From NCBI RefSeq assembly GCF_000312665.1, contig NZ_HF536772.1, positions 2,849,380 to 2,913,379 on the forward strand: 64,000 nucleotides of DNA, in the 5' to 3' direction. Position numbers and translations under genes: made by a program. Shown here in pieces: positions 29,866 through 39,802 of this stretch. This DNA comes from Rhizobium mesoamericanum STM3625. GTDB lineage: Bacteria; Pseudomonadota; Alphaproteobacteria; Rhizobiales; Rhizobiaceae. Under the pieces are notes generated by a model. That model was not told the DNA's origin. It worked only from the letters and a program-made list of their open reading frames with translations, and did not search any database. Every line of letters begins with the position of its first letter. The first letter of the stretch is position 1.

Positions 29866-30186
29866 TCAGGCCTGGCGCTCTGGCACGCGGACAATCAGTC
29901 CATCCAGAGCCGCCTTCATCCTGATCTGACAGGAGAGGCGCGACGTAGGACGCACGTCGAACGCGAAATCGAGCATATCTTCTTCCATCGCCTCAGGCGG
30001 GCCGACGCGGTCCGTCCACTCGTCGTCGACGTAGACATGACAGGTCGCGCAGGCGCAGGCGCCGCCGCATTCCGCTTCGATGCCCGGCACCGAATTGCGC
30101 ACGGCATTTTCCATAACAGTCGATCCCTGATCGACATCAAGATCGAAGCGCGTGCCGTCGAAGGCGACAATGGTCAGTTTGGGCAT
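29866..30186 (-). CDS. [2Fe-2S] ferredoxin, adrenodoxin type
   Basis: A 106-residue electron carrier. The cluster ligands follow the adrenodoxin pattern C-x5-C-x2-C in [14 protein letters not shown], with the fourth cysteine in LSCQI near residue 86. The acidic stretch EEDMLDFAF is typical of the partner-binding face. Partners could be a cytochrome P450, a hydroxylase or the Fe-S assembly machinery; none is encoded next to it. Appears monocistronic. Confidence 0.93.
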   Translation of the reverse strand: MPKLTIVAFDGTRFDLDVDQGSTVMENAVRNSVPGIEAECGGACACATCHVYVDDEWTDRVGPPEAMEEDMLDFAFDVRPTSRLSCQIRMKAALDGLIVRVPERQA

Positions 30187-30389
30187 GGTGATTTCCGGTG
30201 GTCGTCAGTGGGAGGGTCTAAATTTTACTTCCAACAATTCGTTGAGGCAGTCAACATCGACCGCCCGATGCACTTCATCACAGATTGAGAAGCGACGTGC
30301 TTGTCAAAATGCGCCACGCCGACGGTCACAAAAAGACCCGCTGCCCGAAATGGCGTAAGGGGGCCCCATGTCGCGCTGACTTGTGTCGT

Positions 30390-30758
30390 TCAGCGGCAGA
30401 GTCTGAGGATAAAGTTCTCGGCTTCGATCACAGCGATACCGAGCGCCGCCATGCTGGCGGCGTCACCGCAATTGCCTTCGAGTGCTTCTGCGGCGGCATG
30501 AACCCGGAACGCGCCCACGGCGCCGGCGGCACCCTTCAGGCGATGCGCCGCCGCCTCAACGATCTTCACATCGCCGGATGATATTTCCTGAAGGCAAGCC
30601 CGCGCCTGCCGCGCAAATAACTGCAGAACTTCAATTTCCAGGCTCTTATCGCCCATCGTCTGGTTTGCCAGATGCACCAGATCCACTGGTCGTTCGTGCG
30701 AAGGCCGGGGCCCCTTGCAATTGTCGGGTGCTGCAAACGCAATACTGACTGCTGCCAT
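30390..30758 (-). CDS. Stand-alone histidine phosphotransfer (Hpt) protein
   Basis: A 122-residue Hpt domain with the phosphoacceptor histidine in AAHRLKGAAGAVGA (near residue 73) inside a predicted four-helix bundle. It has no kinase or receiver domain, so it would relay phosphate between separate partners. GGAGA nine bases before the ATG supports the start. It is divergent from rgsE and shares the intergenic region that carries the CtrA-like sites. The partner kinase is not obvious nearby; it is not ChpT by sequence. Confidence 0.85.
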   Translation of the reverse strand: MAAVSIAFAAPDNCKGPRPSHERPVDLVHLANQTMGDKSLEIEVLQLFARQARACLQEISSGDVKIVEAAAHRLKGAAGAVGAFRVHAAAEALEGNCGDAASMAALGIAVIEAENFILRLCR

Positions 30759-30822
30759 GTGCCAATTCTCCGTCGTCTATCCCGCCGTTTGAGCATTGTG
30801 CGGACACCGGGTGGGCATCGCG

Positions 30823-30968
30823 TTAAATTCCGGCACATTAAGGGCGGATTTCTCGGGATATGGTTAACGTCAGGCAAACGGCGTTAACCTCTTGGTTTTT
30901 AAAGACGCACATTTATTAAATGGTGTTAACAAAGCCTTAATACCTGGGAATTTGACCAGTTGCGTTAA
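30823..30968. promoter_or_regulatory. Cluster of TTAA motifs with a full CtrA-type site
   Basis: The 466-base gap between the Hpt gene and rgsE has no gene, but nine TTAA tetramers lie within 146 bases (starting at 30823, 30838, 30864, 30884, 30899, 30916, 30926, 30937, 30965). The pair at 30926-30940 is an exact TTAA-N7-TTAA, the CtrA consensus. A palindromic pair GGTTAAC / GTTAACC lies at 30862-30889. I infer cell-cycle control of rgsE, the Hpt gene or both. The rest of the gap (30969-31224) shows nothing further. Confidence 0.5.
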
Positions 30969-31224
30969 TTGTCTAGCAGTCCCGGATGTGTCACTACGAT
31001 ACTACTGGGCGAGCTTTCCGGCACCTGCCTTTGCTCGCCAAGTGGATAATGGTAGTGTTTTGATACCGTCTGTATGAAAAAGCAGCTATCCACTCTGAAA
31101 TGATATGCTTATCCGTCCCTGGCAATGTGGGCGGGCGGGCTCAGAGGCTAAGGTTTTGTTCGGGCTCGGCGGGAAGCTCGGATGCGTTGTTGAACCGGCT
31201 GGGATGTAACGAGGCGTAACGTAA

Positions 31225-34200
31225 ATGGCGAACAACAAGTACAACGAGTCGATCGAGGACAAGGCGTTCAAGGCATTGGACGAAGCGCTCCAGATCGACT
31301 TCGGAGAAGACAATACGCTGTCTCGCAATGGCAAGATCGACGCCTCGGAGGCCAAATTGCCCGAAACACCAAGTGCCCGCAATCAGCAAAGCTCGAAGGA
31401 CGCCCAGCGAGCGCGCGCAGCCACCCCCCCACGCCAGCCCGAACAGCCATCGCGCGCTCCGTCCTTCGCCGCCAACGATGCCAATCGCATATCGCCGGCT
31501 TCGCTCCTTAAATCCTTGGAGAACGGATCCAGCCGCTCTGCCGTCCGCAACGCGACCATCGTGTCACTTCTCTGGATTGTCGCGGGAATAGGCCTGATGG
31601 CCCTGCTCTACTCGCCGCAGATTTGGCAGATTCGCTCCATCGCTGACCTTCTCGCACTGCCCGGCGTCATTGCCGGATTCATCGGCATCATCGTGCCCGT
31701 GCTGCTCTTCTATGCCTTCGCGGTGATGATGGCCCGCGCCCAAGACATGCGCAACGCAGCCCGCTCCATGGCCGAAGTCGCACTCCGCCTCTCCGAACCC
31801 GAGACCGTTGCTTCCGAACGCATCATGACTGTCGGCCAAGCGGTTCGCCGCGAAGTGTCGGCGATGAACGAAGGCATAGAGCGCACCATCGCGCGTGCTT
31901 CGGAGCTTGAGACCCTCGTCCATTCGGAGGTCAACGCGCTGGAGCGAAGCTACGCCGACAATGAATTGCGGGTGCGCGGCCTCGTGCACGAACTCGGCTC
32001 CGAGCGCGAAGCGATCGTCAACCACGCAGAGCGCATCCGCACCTCGATTGCCGGTGTTCACGACCAGCTCAAGGAAGACCTTTCGCTGGCGACGGAAGAG
32101 ATCGCGGTACGCCTAGCGACCTCGGGCGAAGCCTTCGCATCAATGATCGACACGCGCGCGGCGGCCATCACCGAAAAGTCGGAGTCGGCGATCCAGTCGC
32201 TCGGCACGCTGCTTGCGGCGAAGACGGATTCGCTGCTGCAAACGCTGACTTCCTCGGGGTTCGCACTCACCAACGAGTTTGACACCCGGCTGGACTCCCT
32301 CACATCAAGCCTTAGCGAACACGGAGACCAGATTCTTCGGCAGTTTGAGACGCGTGCATCCACGATGGACAGCAACGCCGAGAAGCTCAACGCCGCGCTG
32401 AACGACCGTGCCCGCCAGCTGAACGAGATTCTGATTGCTCGTACCCGGGAGATCAATGAGAGCCTGACCGGCGGCGAACGCACGATCAGCACCACGCTGG
32501 ACGACGTTCTCTCCAAACTCAACAGTGCACTCGACGAGAAGGGCTCGAGCTTCCGTCAGAGCCTGCAGTCGAGCGTCGACGACACCATCATGGACCTCGA
32601 TCTTCGCTCCGGCTTCTTTGACGAAAGGCTGCAGGCAACCGTCGCGCAGCTTTCGACCTCGTTCGATGAGCGCGTCGCGGAATTCGCCAATGCCTTCGAC
32701 AAGCGCGCTGGCTCGCTCGACACAAAGCTCATGGAGAGCCTCAACCGCATCAACGACACGATGACCGGCGGTTCGGACGCGCTGAACGGCATCCTGAGTT
32801 CGAGCATCGAGCGCCTTGGCGCGTCGCTCACGGACCAGTCCTTCGCGCTGGCCACCGCACTTGCAACCAGCCAGGAAGTCATGGAAAGCTCACTGGCTGG
32901 AAAGGTTTCAGAAGTCACCGAGGCCATCCATACCCATACGGCCGGTATGACATCGGCGCTGAGCCACGCGACCTCCGAGATCTCCCTGGCGCTTGCATCA
33001 GGTACGTCGGAACTCCACAACAATCTCTCCGCGCGCGCGACGGAATTCCGTGACACGCTGCTGTCCACGACCTCCGATCTAAGCTCCGCCGTCTCCGCCG
33101 GCACCGATCAGATCACCTCGGCCTTTGGTCGTGCCGACGAATTGAACACGATGATTTCCAGGCGCGCGGCAGATATTACCCAGGCGCTCGATTCCGCCCA
33201 CGAACGGATTGACGGAGTGATGGCCGATCGCGGCGACGCGTTGACGGCAGCCCTCGCAGAGAGTCAGGACCGGTTCGAGAGCACGCTTGCTAGCCGCTCC
33301 GAGGCAATCATCAGCGCAGTTTCGGGTAGCCACGAGCGCCTCGCCGACGCGCTCGACGACAGGGCGATGACGCTCGCCATCTCGCTGGATGAGAGCCAGA
33401 ACCGCTTCGAGGAAACGATCGCCAAGCGCGCCGAAGCGATCGTCGCTTCGATCGCCAGCGGCCATGAGAAGCTTGCCGATAGCCTTGATGACAAGGCGAT
33501 GGCACTGGCCATTTCCCTCAACGAGGGGCAGTCGCGCCTCGCTGATACGCTCGGCCACCATGTCGAGACGATCGCGAACCAGATGGCCGGTGGCCACGAG
33601 AAGCTCACAGAGGCTCTCGATGACCGCGCGATGGCGCTTGCCATTTCCATGAACGAGAGCCAGACGCGTCTCGCTGATACGCTTGGCCACCATGCCGAAA
33701 CGATCAGCAACGCGCTTTCCGGCGGACATGATAGGATCACCGAGGCGCTCGACGACCGTGTCATGGCGCTCGCAACATCCCTGAACGAAGGCCATAGTCG
33801 AATTGAAGACGCGCTCGCCCGCCGCGTAGACACCATCGCAAATTCGATCGCCACGGTTCAGGATCGTCTTTCGGACACGCTCGATGAGAAGGCGATGGCG
33901 CTCGCCATCTCCTTCAGCGAAAGCCAGAGCCGCTTTTACGAGGCGCTCGAAGCGCGCACCAACGCTTTGCTTGACACGGTGGCTGGCGCCGAATCCCGCG
34001 TTGCCGGTGCCCTTGTGGACAAGTCGGATGCAATTCGCAGCGCCTATATCGAGAGCCAGGAACGCCTCGAGCGCTCGCTGAACGATCACGCATCGACGCT
34101 TGCCGGCACGCTTTCTAGTGGCGGAGACCGCATCGAGCAGCTGACCGGCAGTGCCGCCACTCGCATCGAATCCACCCTGAGCAATGCGCATCAGCGGCTG

Positions 34201-37200
34201 GAGACGTTGCACGGCGATGCTGCATCCCGGATCGAAGGCGGCCTGGCCGCAGCGCACGATCGCTTCGAAGCACTAACCGGCAATGCAGCCACGCGTATCG
34301 AAACGGGTCTGGATTCGGCTCATGAGCGCATCCGTTCGACGCTCGCAGATCGCGAACACGCAATCAATCTCGCACTCAGCGACGCCCACACCCGTATCAG
34401 TGATACGCTTTCCGACCAGGCGACCACCATTGGCGCATCGATCGCCACCAGCGTCGGCATGTTGGAAATGTCGCTGGAAGACCACGAGGCCTCCCTTCGC
34501 CAGACGATCGACAACAGCGGTCGCGCTCTCGAAGAACGCCTGCGCGACAGCACCGGCCACATAGCCGGTCGCTTCCAGGAGGCTGCGGGCGAGATCTCGC
34601 GGACGGCAGAAACTTTCTCCTCGCAGCTCGACCAGTCAATCGAAGGCATGACCGGTCGCTTCGCCGAAACCGGCTCGCGGGTCGAAGCCGGCCTCGCCGC
34701 TCTCGAAAACCGCATTCGCGATGGCGTTGGCGGCGTAGCCGAACAGGTCGATGCCGCTGGTAGCCGCCTCTCCAACACATTGTCCGACGGCATTTCGCGC
34801 CTTGGGACACTCGGTGAGGAAGCGACGGGCCGCATTGCAGCAGCACTCGACGAGAGCGCTGCAAAATTTGCCGTGGCGATCGATGACCGCACTGCTAACC
34901 TCACCTCGGAGATCGACAGCCGCACCACCAATCTGACGTCCGGCATCGACACCCGAACGGCGAGCATCGGCGAGGCGATGGAGCGCGGCAGTGCCCGCAT
35001 CGAAGAACGTCTGTCGACGATGGACCGGGCGCTGACAGTAGGCCTCGACGCTGTCAATCGCACTATTGAAGGCAAGGCTGCTGGCCTCGCCGCGTCGCTG
35101 CGCAGCGCAGTCGCCGAGACGACCCAGGGCATGGACGACGAAGCTGCCCGCGCTGCTGAAAATCTCGGGCGCACTGGTCAGCAATTTGCGGAGAGCCTCG
35201 AAGCCAAGAGCAATGAATTCAGCCGTACGATCGAAGAGCGTTCCGAACGGATCGTCGGTCGGGTCTCCGAAGCGCAGAACCGTCTGGCCGGTCAGGCGGC
35301 AGCTGTCGCCCAGACCTTCTCGGAAGCCGGCAACGCGATCATCAACAAGGTTGCGGAAGCCGAGACCCTGGTCAGCGGCCAGGTTGGCGCCATCTCACGC
35401 GCCCTCGGCGACGCCCAGGCGACCTTCGAAAGCCATGGCGCCGGCATCCGCACGACGATTTCCGACGCCAGCCAGGAAATCACCTCGACCATGGCCGAGG
35501 TCGAACGTGCTCTGGAAGCGCGCGGCAATGCAATCCGGTCAAGCCTCGAGGACCGCACGCGCGAAATTGACTCGACGCTGACCGATGTCGAAAAAGCGCT
35601 TGAAGCGCGTGGCAACGCCATCCGCTCCACGCTCGACGATCGCACGCGCGAACTGAACTCGATGCTTGCCGGTCGCAATACGGAGCTGTCGCGCATTCTC
35701 GACGAGACAGCTCGCCCGCTGATCGATCGCTATGCCGAGGCAGGCAAGGAAGCCGCAGCGCGTATCACGGCCGCAACCGAGCGCAGCACCGAGCGTCTGC
35801 GCAGCGAGAACGAGGCACTGATCAACGCGATCGCCGCACGCACCGAGAGTGCATCTTCGGCCGTCGACGCGATGGAAAACAGCCTCCTTGCCAACGTTAA
35901 CAAGCTGATTGAGCGGCTGTCGGACAATAGCTCGGCGATGGGCCAGATGATGAGCAATGCAGCCGAAAACCTGGCGGCAGTGGATGGTAGACTCGGCGAT
36001 ACGACGTCGCGCTTCACCGAATCGGCATCGAAGGCCGCGGAGATGGTTTCCGCTTCGACGCGCCTGCTCGAAGGCAAGGTGGACCGCCTGTCCGACATTT
36101 CGGGGCAGACGCTTGCCCAGGTCGGCGGAATCATCGGCCGCTTCGACGAGCACTCCAAGGTGCTCAGCCAGGCATCCGGTCTGCTCGCCGCGGCCCAGTC
36201 AAATCTTGTATCGACGCTCGAGGATCGCGAGACGGCCCTGCAGAACCTGTCCGTCGGTCTGGTCCAGCGCTCTGAGGAAATCGAGAAGACCATGCGTTCC
36301 CTTGGCGGTATGGTCGAGTCCGCCTTCGACCGCGCCGAGCAGCGCTCGAACCAGGTCAGTGGTACACTTCGCGAAAGCGTACAGTCCTCGTTTTCCGATA
36401 TCGGTCGCGTGCTCTCAGAGACCGAAAAGCGCGCCGAGGAAGCAGCGGCGACCATGCGGGCTGCGCTCGTCAAGGCCGGAGAAGAAGCTACCGCGACAAT
36501 CGACGGCGCTTTCAGCAATGCCGAGCGCCGCTCAGGCGAGTTGTCCAACCGCTTGCGAGGCGGCTTGACGGCGTCCCTGTCGGAAGTCGAGCGTATGCTC
36601 GGCGAGGCGGGTCGTGCATCCGATGGCGCTGCCCAGACGATGCGGGAATCGTTGCGTGAGGCGGTCGAGGAGGCGGTCTCCCGCTTCTCGGGTGCAACGG
36701 AAGAGATTCGTCGCTCCGCTGGCGATATCCGCAAGGAACTCGATATGACCCGCAGCGAGCTGAAGCGCGGTGCGTTCGACCTCCCCGAGGAAGCCAAGGA
36801 GAGCGCCGCCGCCATGCGTCGTGCCGTCGCAGAGCAGATCAAAGCTCTGCAGGATATCTCGCACATCGTTGGCCGTTCGACGCAGCAGTTGGAAATCTCC
36901 GAGCCGGCGCCGCGTATTGCTCAGCCTCAACCAGCGCCGCGTCCAGCCCAGCCAGCCGTTAACCAGCAGGCGCCTCAGTCCGCCCCGCCGACAGCACCAA
37001 GCCCGTCACCGACAGTGACGCCCTCGCCAATCGAAAACCTTGGCCTGCGGGGTTCACTGACGCCGCCGACGCCTGCAGCCGTAACCCCGCAGCGAGCACC
37101 CGTTGCAGCGCCTGCTCCGGCAACGCCGGCAACCGGCGGCTGGATCAGCGATCTCCTGCGTGGCGCATCGCGCGAGGAAACCGCCGAGGACACTCCGGCG

Positions 37201-37617
37201 CGGCAAACGGCGCCGCGGGCCGAGACTACCGCAGCAGCACCGGCTCGCACCGCCGATAGCCGCAACCCGCGCCATGTCGTCGAGTCCCTGAACTCGCTTT
37301 CGGTGGATATCGCCCGCGCGATCGATCACGACGCATCGGTCGATCTGTGGCGGCGCTACCAGCGCGGCGAACGCGATGTCTTTACCCGCCGTCTCTACAC
37401 CCTAAAGGGTCAGCAGACCTTCGACGAAATCAAGCGCAAGTACGATCGCGAGCCGGAGTTCCGCACCGCAGTTGACCGCTATATTGCCGACTTCGAGAAG
37501 CTGCTTGCGGACGTCTCGCGTGGCGATCGCGACAAGACGATCACGCAGTCTTATCTGACCTCCGATACCGGCAAGGTCTATACCATGCTTGCGCATGCTG
37601 CAGGGCGATTGGGCTAG
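31225..37617 (+). CDS. rgsE: Growth pole ring protein homologue (GPR/RgsE), giant coiled-coil membrane protein
   Basis: At 2130 residues this matches in size and layout the Agrobacterium growth-pole ring protein GPR (about 2115 residues) and Sinorhizobium RgsE, which form a ring at the growing pole and are needed for polar growth. Residues 1-105 are hydrophilic, two membrane helices follow (about 111-129 and 145-169), then roughly 1700 residues of apolipoprotein-like amphipathic helix. Within it are seven consecutive 44-residue repeats (659-966) and three 22-residue units (977-1042). A proline-rich linker (about 1893-2010) leads to a conserved C-terminal domain (about 2014-2130). Likely under CtrA-type control. 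Confidence 0.88.
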   Translation: MANNKYNESIEDKAFKALDEALQIDFGEDNTLSRNGKIDASEAKLPETPSARNQQSSKDAQRARAATPPRQPEQPSRAPSFAANDANRISPASLLKSLENGSSRSAVRNATIVSLLWIVAGIGLMALLYSPQIWQIRSIADLLALPGVIAGFIGIIVPVLLFYAFAVMMARAQDMRNAARSMAEVALRLSEPETVASERIMTVGQAVRREVSAMNEGIERTIARASELETLVHSEVNALERSYADNELRVRGLVHELGSEREAIVNHAERIRTSIAGVHDQLKEDLSLATEEIAVRLATSGEAFASMIDTRAAAITEKSESAIQSLGTLLAAKTDSLLQTLTSSGFALTNEFDTRLDSLTSSLSEHGDQILRQFETRASTMDSNAEKLNAALNDRARQLNEILIARTREINESLTGGERTISTTLDDVLSKLNSALDEKGSSFRQSLQSSVDDTIMDLDLRSGFFDERLQATVAQLSTSFDERVAEFANAFDKRAGSLDTKLMESLNRINDTMTGGSDALNGILSSSIERLGASLTDQSFALATALATSQEVMESSLAGKVSEVTEAIHTHTAGMTSALSHATSEISLALASGTSELHNNLSARATEFRDTLLSTTSDLSSAVSAGTDQITSAFGRADELNTMISRRAADITQALDSAHERIDGVMADRGDALTAALAESQDRFESTLASRSEAIISAVSGSHERLADALDDRAMTLAISLDESQNRFEETIAKRAEAIVASIASGHEKLADSLDDKAMALAISLNEGQSRLADTLGHHVETIANQMAGGHEKLTEALDDRAMALAISMNESQTRLADTLGHHAETISNALSGGHDRITEALDDRVMALATSLNEGHSRIEDALARRVDTIANSIATVQDRLSDTLDEKAMALAISFSESQSRFYEALEARTNALLDTVAGAESRVAGALVDKSDAIRSAYIESQERLERSLNDHASTLAGTLSSGGDRIEQLTGSAATRIESTLSNAHQRLETLHGDAASRIEGGLAAAHDRFEALTGNAATRIETGLDSAHERIRSTLADREHAINLALSDAHTRISDTLSDQATTIGASIATSVGMLEMSLEDHEASLRQTIDNSGRALEERLRDSTGHIAGRFQEAAGEISRTAETFSSQLDQSIEGMTGRFAETGSRVEAGLAALENRIRDGVGGVAEQVDAAGSRLSNTLSDGISRLGTLGEEATGRIAAALDESAAKFAVAIDDRTANLTSEIDSRTTNLTSGIDTRTASIGEAMERGSARIEERLSTMDRALTVGLDAVNRTIEGKAAGLAASLRSAVAETTQGMDDEAARAAENLGRTGQQFAESLEAKSNEFSRTIEERSERIVGRVSEAQNRLAGQAAAVAQTFSEAGNAIINKVAEAETLVSGQVGAISRALGDAQATFESHGAGIRTTISDASQEITSTMAEVERALEARGNAIRSSLEDRTREIDSTLTDVEKALEARGNAIRSTLDDRTRELNSMLAGRNTELSRILDETARPLIDRYAEAGKEAAARITAATERSTERLRSENEALINAIAARTESASSAVDAMENSLLANVNKLIERLSDNSSAMGQMMSNAAENLAAVDGRLGDTTSRFTESASKAAEMVSASTRLLEGKVDRLSDISGQTLAQVGGIIGRFDEHSKVLSQASGLLAAAQSNLVSTLEDRETALQNLSVGLVQRSEEIEKTMRSLGGMVESAFDRAEQRSNQVSGTLRESVQSSFSDIGRVLSETEKRAEEAAATMRAALVKAGEEATATIDGAFSNAERRSGELSNRLRGGLTASLSEVERMLGEAGRASDGAAQTMRESLREAVEEAVSRFSGATEEIRRSAGDIRKELDMTRSELKRGAFDLPEEAKESAAAMRRAVAEQIKALQDISHIVGRSTQQLEISEPAPRIAQPQPAPRPAQPAVNQQAPQSAPPTAPSPSPTVTPSPIENLGLRGSLTPPTPAAVTPQRAPVAAPAPATPATGGWISDLLRGASREETAEDTPARQTAPRAETTAAAPARTADSRNPRHVVESLNSLSVDIARAIDHDASVDLWRRYQRGERDVFTRRLYTLKGQQTFDEIKRKYDREPEFRTAVDRYIADFEKLLADVSRGDRDKTITQSYLTSDTGKVYTMLAHAAGRLG
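33199..34122 (+). repeat. Seven tandem 132-bp units encoding 44-residue repeats in rgsE
   Basis: Units begin at residues 659, 703, 747, 791, 835, 879 and 923 with no length variation. A typical unit opens HEKLADSLDDKAMALAISLN and ends near ETIANQMAGG. The 44-residue period equals four 11-mers, the apolipoprotein helix repeat. Units 3 to 5 are the most alike, suggesting recent duplication. Confidence 0.85.
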
Positions 37618-37635
37618 GGAGCCCTGGCATCATAG

Positions 37636-37664
37636 AAAGGGCCGCCCGAAGGCGGCCATTTTCG
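37636..37664 (+). terminator. Rho-independent terminator of rgsE
   Basis: Hairpin GGCCGCC / GGCGGCC with a CGAA tetraloop followed by ATTTTCGTTT, 22 bases after the rgsE stop. Confidence 0.85.
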
Positions 37665-37791
37665 TTTAGCCATTATCGTCCGTCATCGAATTCATTGAAG
37701 CGCTCGAAGTGCTGGGCTGGCCAGCATGCGGTCTGCACCGCAGCCCCTCGTCAGCAGGACCGCTCGCACCTTCCCACAACGGCGCGGGTGA

Positions 37792-38400
37792 TCAAATCGA
37801 CTGCAGGGTCCAGTTGACAATCTCTGCTGTCACACCTGCGAACGCGCGATCTAACCCTTTCACCAGACCGTCATTCGATCCGTTGGCAGGCACAACTTGT
37901 CTGAACACCTTCTGGGCTCTTACGGAACCATTGCGGTCATTCAGGATCTTGGCAGAAATCTCAACGACCGCCCGACTGCCTGCCGTCGCGTCGATCTCGA
38001 AGGAGCGGATCTCCGTCACGAGTTGATAGTCGATCGCAAGGCCCTGCCCCGGTACGCCGACGCCCCCGACCTTGCCGGAGTTTTCGTAAGCCTCGACCAG
38101 CTTCGCCTGAACCATACGTGGCAACTTATCTCCCCATTGCGCCTTGGAAAGATACTGTATTTGCGAAGGCGCCACGCGCACGACGATCTGCTCGCTATCG
38201 ATTGCCTGCAGCGCGATCGGTTGCTGCACCAGGATTTGCCGTCCCTTTGCCGCCGGTCCAGTGCCGGTCACCGACGCTCTAAGATCAAAGGTGTCGTTCT
38301 TCGCGGCCGTTCCGCAGCCAGCAAGGCCCGCCAATAGAAGCAGCGCGATCGCGGTTCTGGATGGCCACGAACGATGCTGCGACAGATCCGATACGGCCAT
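37792..38400 (-). CDS. ABC-type transport auxiliary lipoprotein (PqiC/DUF330-like)
   Basis: A 202-residue lipoprotein: signal peptide with lipobox LAGLAGCG near residue 20. The mature domain fits ABC transport auxiliary lipoproteins of the PqiC type, which help lipid transporters in the periplasm. The ATG is preceded by AGGGGAG. Last gene of the four-gene Mla-like operon, 22 bases after the MlaD-like gene. Confidence 0.85.
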   Translation of the reverse strand: MAVSDLSQHRSWPSRTAIALLLLAGLAGCGTAAKNDTFDLRASVTGTGPAAKGRQILVQQPIALQAIDSEQIVVRVAPSQIQYLSKAQWGDKLPRMVQAKLVEAYENSGKVGGVGVPGQGLAIDYQLVTEIRSFEIDATAGSRAVVEISAKILNDRNGSVRAQKVFRQVVPANGSNDGLVKGLDRAFAGVTAEIVNWTLQSI

Positions 38401-38422
38401 ATGCGCTCCCCTGAGATCCCTT

Positions 38423-39793
38423 TTAACGCCGCGTCCGGCCGTCATATTGCTTTACCGTATCTCCACCGAAGATCAGACGCTGCGGATTGCGATCAAAGTT
38501 GCTGATCGCATTGCTGAGATTCTGCACGGTTGAGCGTGTGTCGTTGATGAGCGACTGCATATCGCGCAGCCCACCGCTGGAAAATTTCTGAAGATTGTCC
38601 GCAATCGGGCCGATACGCGCGTTAAGGTTGTCGGCAACGTTCTTGAAGGAGGTAAGCGTGTCACGCGCCTGTGCAAAAAGCGACTGCGTATTGTCCGTTC
38701 CGAGCAGTGCGTCCAGCTTGATCAGAATGCCGTCGACACGCGTCGACGCCGAGTTCAGCTTGTTCGCGATCTGCGAAACGTCCTGGATCGTTTGATCAAT
38801 GTCTTTTTGCCGAGCTGAAACAGTGCTCGCGACATCCTTGATCGAGGCGACGGCCGCGCGGGCGTCTTTGGTCGCCTGCGCGATGTCATCGACCGATCCC
38901 TTGACCTTTGCCGGATCGACCTGCGCTACCAGAGTGTCCACGCGATCAAGCGTCGCTTGCGCTTTCTTGCCGAGGTCGTTGTAGGTCGTGGCGGTATCCT
39001 GGAACGAATGGATCGCTCCCTTGAGGTCACCGGAAGCATCTGCCACGTCCCGGCTGACTTTCTCGGCATTGCTGAGGATAGTATCGATCTTCTTCGCATC
39101 GACCGCCTTTACCAGCGACTCGACCGCCTCCAGCGTCGAATCGACACGGCCTGAGACCTTGCGAACCGTGTCGGAAAGCTGTCCGACACTCTGCAGGAAC
39201 GAATCGATGTTGCCAGAGTTCTTTGCCAGGGCGTCGGAGAACGTCTCGGCGTTCTGCAATGTCTTCGTCAGAGGCCCACGCGCGTCCTTCACAAATCCCT
39301 GAACCTGCCCGATGGCGTCGTTCGCGCGGTCGAGAATCTTATCGGCCGTCGCCAGAAGGTTCGTGACACTCGACTGATCCGCGACGATCACCGCTCGCTT
39401 TCCTGTCTCAAGCGATTGCTGAAGAATGTTCTTTTCGCCAATTCTACCGCCCGACAATTCAATATAGGCCGCACCCGTCAAACCCTGGATTTCAAGAATC
39501 GCCTTCGTCGAGGGATAAATCGGCGCATCGACGCGCACTTCGGTGAACGCCAGCGAGAAGCTCGGATCGTCTGCATCGATCGACAGCGACTTGACCGAAC
39601 CGACCTGAATGCCGTTGAATCGGACCGGCGAACCGACGCTCAAGCCGTTCGCGGAGCCCGGAATGCGGACGATCAGTTCAGCCATAGGCCCGCCGCGCCC
39701 ATATTCGGCCATCCAATAGACGAAGCCAAATGCTGCCGCGATAACGAGCACTGTGAAAAAGCCGACAATCGTGTAGTTCGCTTTAGTTTCCAT
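38423..39793 (-). CDS. MlaD/Mce-family lipid-binding protein
   Basis: A 456-residue protein anchored by one N-terminal helix (residues 8-28), then an MCE domain (about 38-115, with SPVRFNGIQVGSV and GLTGAAYIELSGG). The remaining 300 residues are a long, mostly helical region rich in DLA/TLDRVD patterns, as in PqiB/Mce tunnel proteins. It probably forms a hexamer that carries phospholipid across the periplasm for the transporter encoded upstream. Nine bases follow the ATPase gene. Confidence 0.92.
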   Translation of the reverse strand: METKANYTIVGFFTVLVIAAAFGFVYWMAEYGRGGPMAELIVRIPGSANGLSVGSPVRFNGIQVGSVKSLSIDADDPSFSLAFTEVRVDAPIYPSTKAILEIQGLTGAAYIELSGGRIGEKNILQQSLETGKRAVIVADQSSVTNLLATADKILDRANDAIGQVQGFVKDARGPLTKTLQNAETFSDALAKNSGNIDSFLQSVGQLSDTVRKVSGRVDSTLEAVESLVKAVDAKKIDTILSNAEKVSRDVADASGDLKGAIHSFQDTATTYNDLGKKAQATLDRVDTLVAQVDPAKVKGSVDDIAQATKDARAAVASIKDVASTVSARQKDIDQTIQDVSQIANKLNSASTRVDGILIKLDALLGTDNTQSLFAQARDTLTSFKNVADNLNARIGPIADNLQKFSSGGLRDMQSLINDTRSTVQNLSNAISNFDRNPQRLIFGGDTVKQYDGRTRR

Positions 39794-39802
39794 CCTATCC
39801 GC

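Noticed and set aside
33199..34122. Regularly spaced DNA repeats considered as a CRISPR-like array
   Set aside because: The 132-bp units are in frame, without spacers, and encode a protein repeat.
33079..34257. Minus-strand open frame of 392 codons within rgsE
   Set aside because: Its repetitive sequence is simply the reverse of the rgsE repeats.
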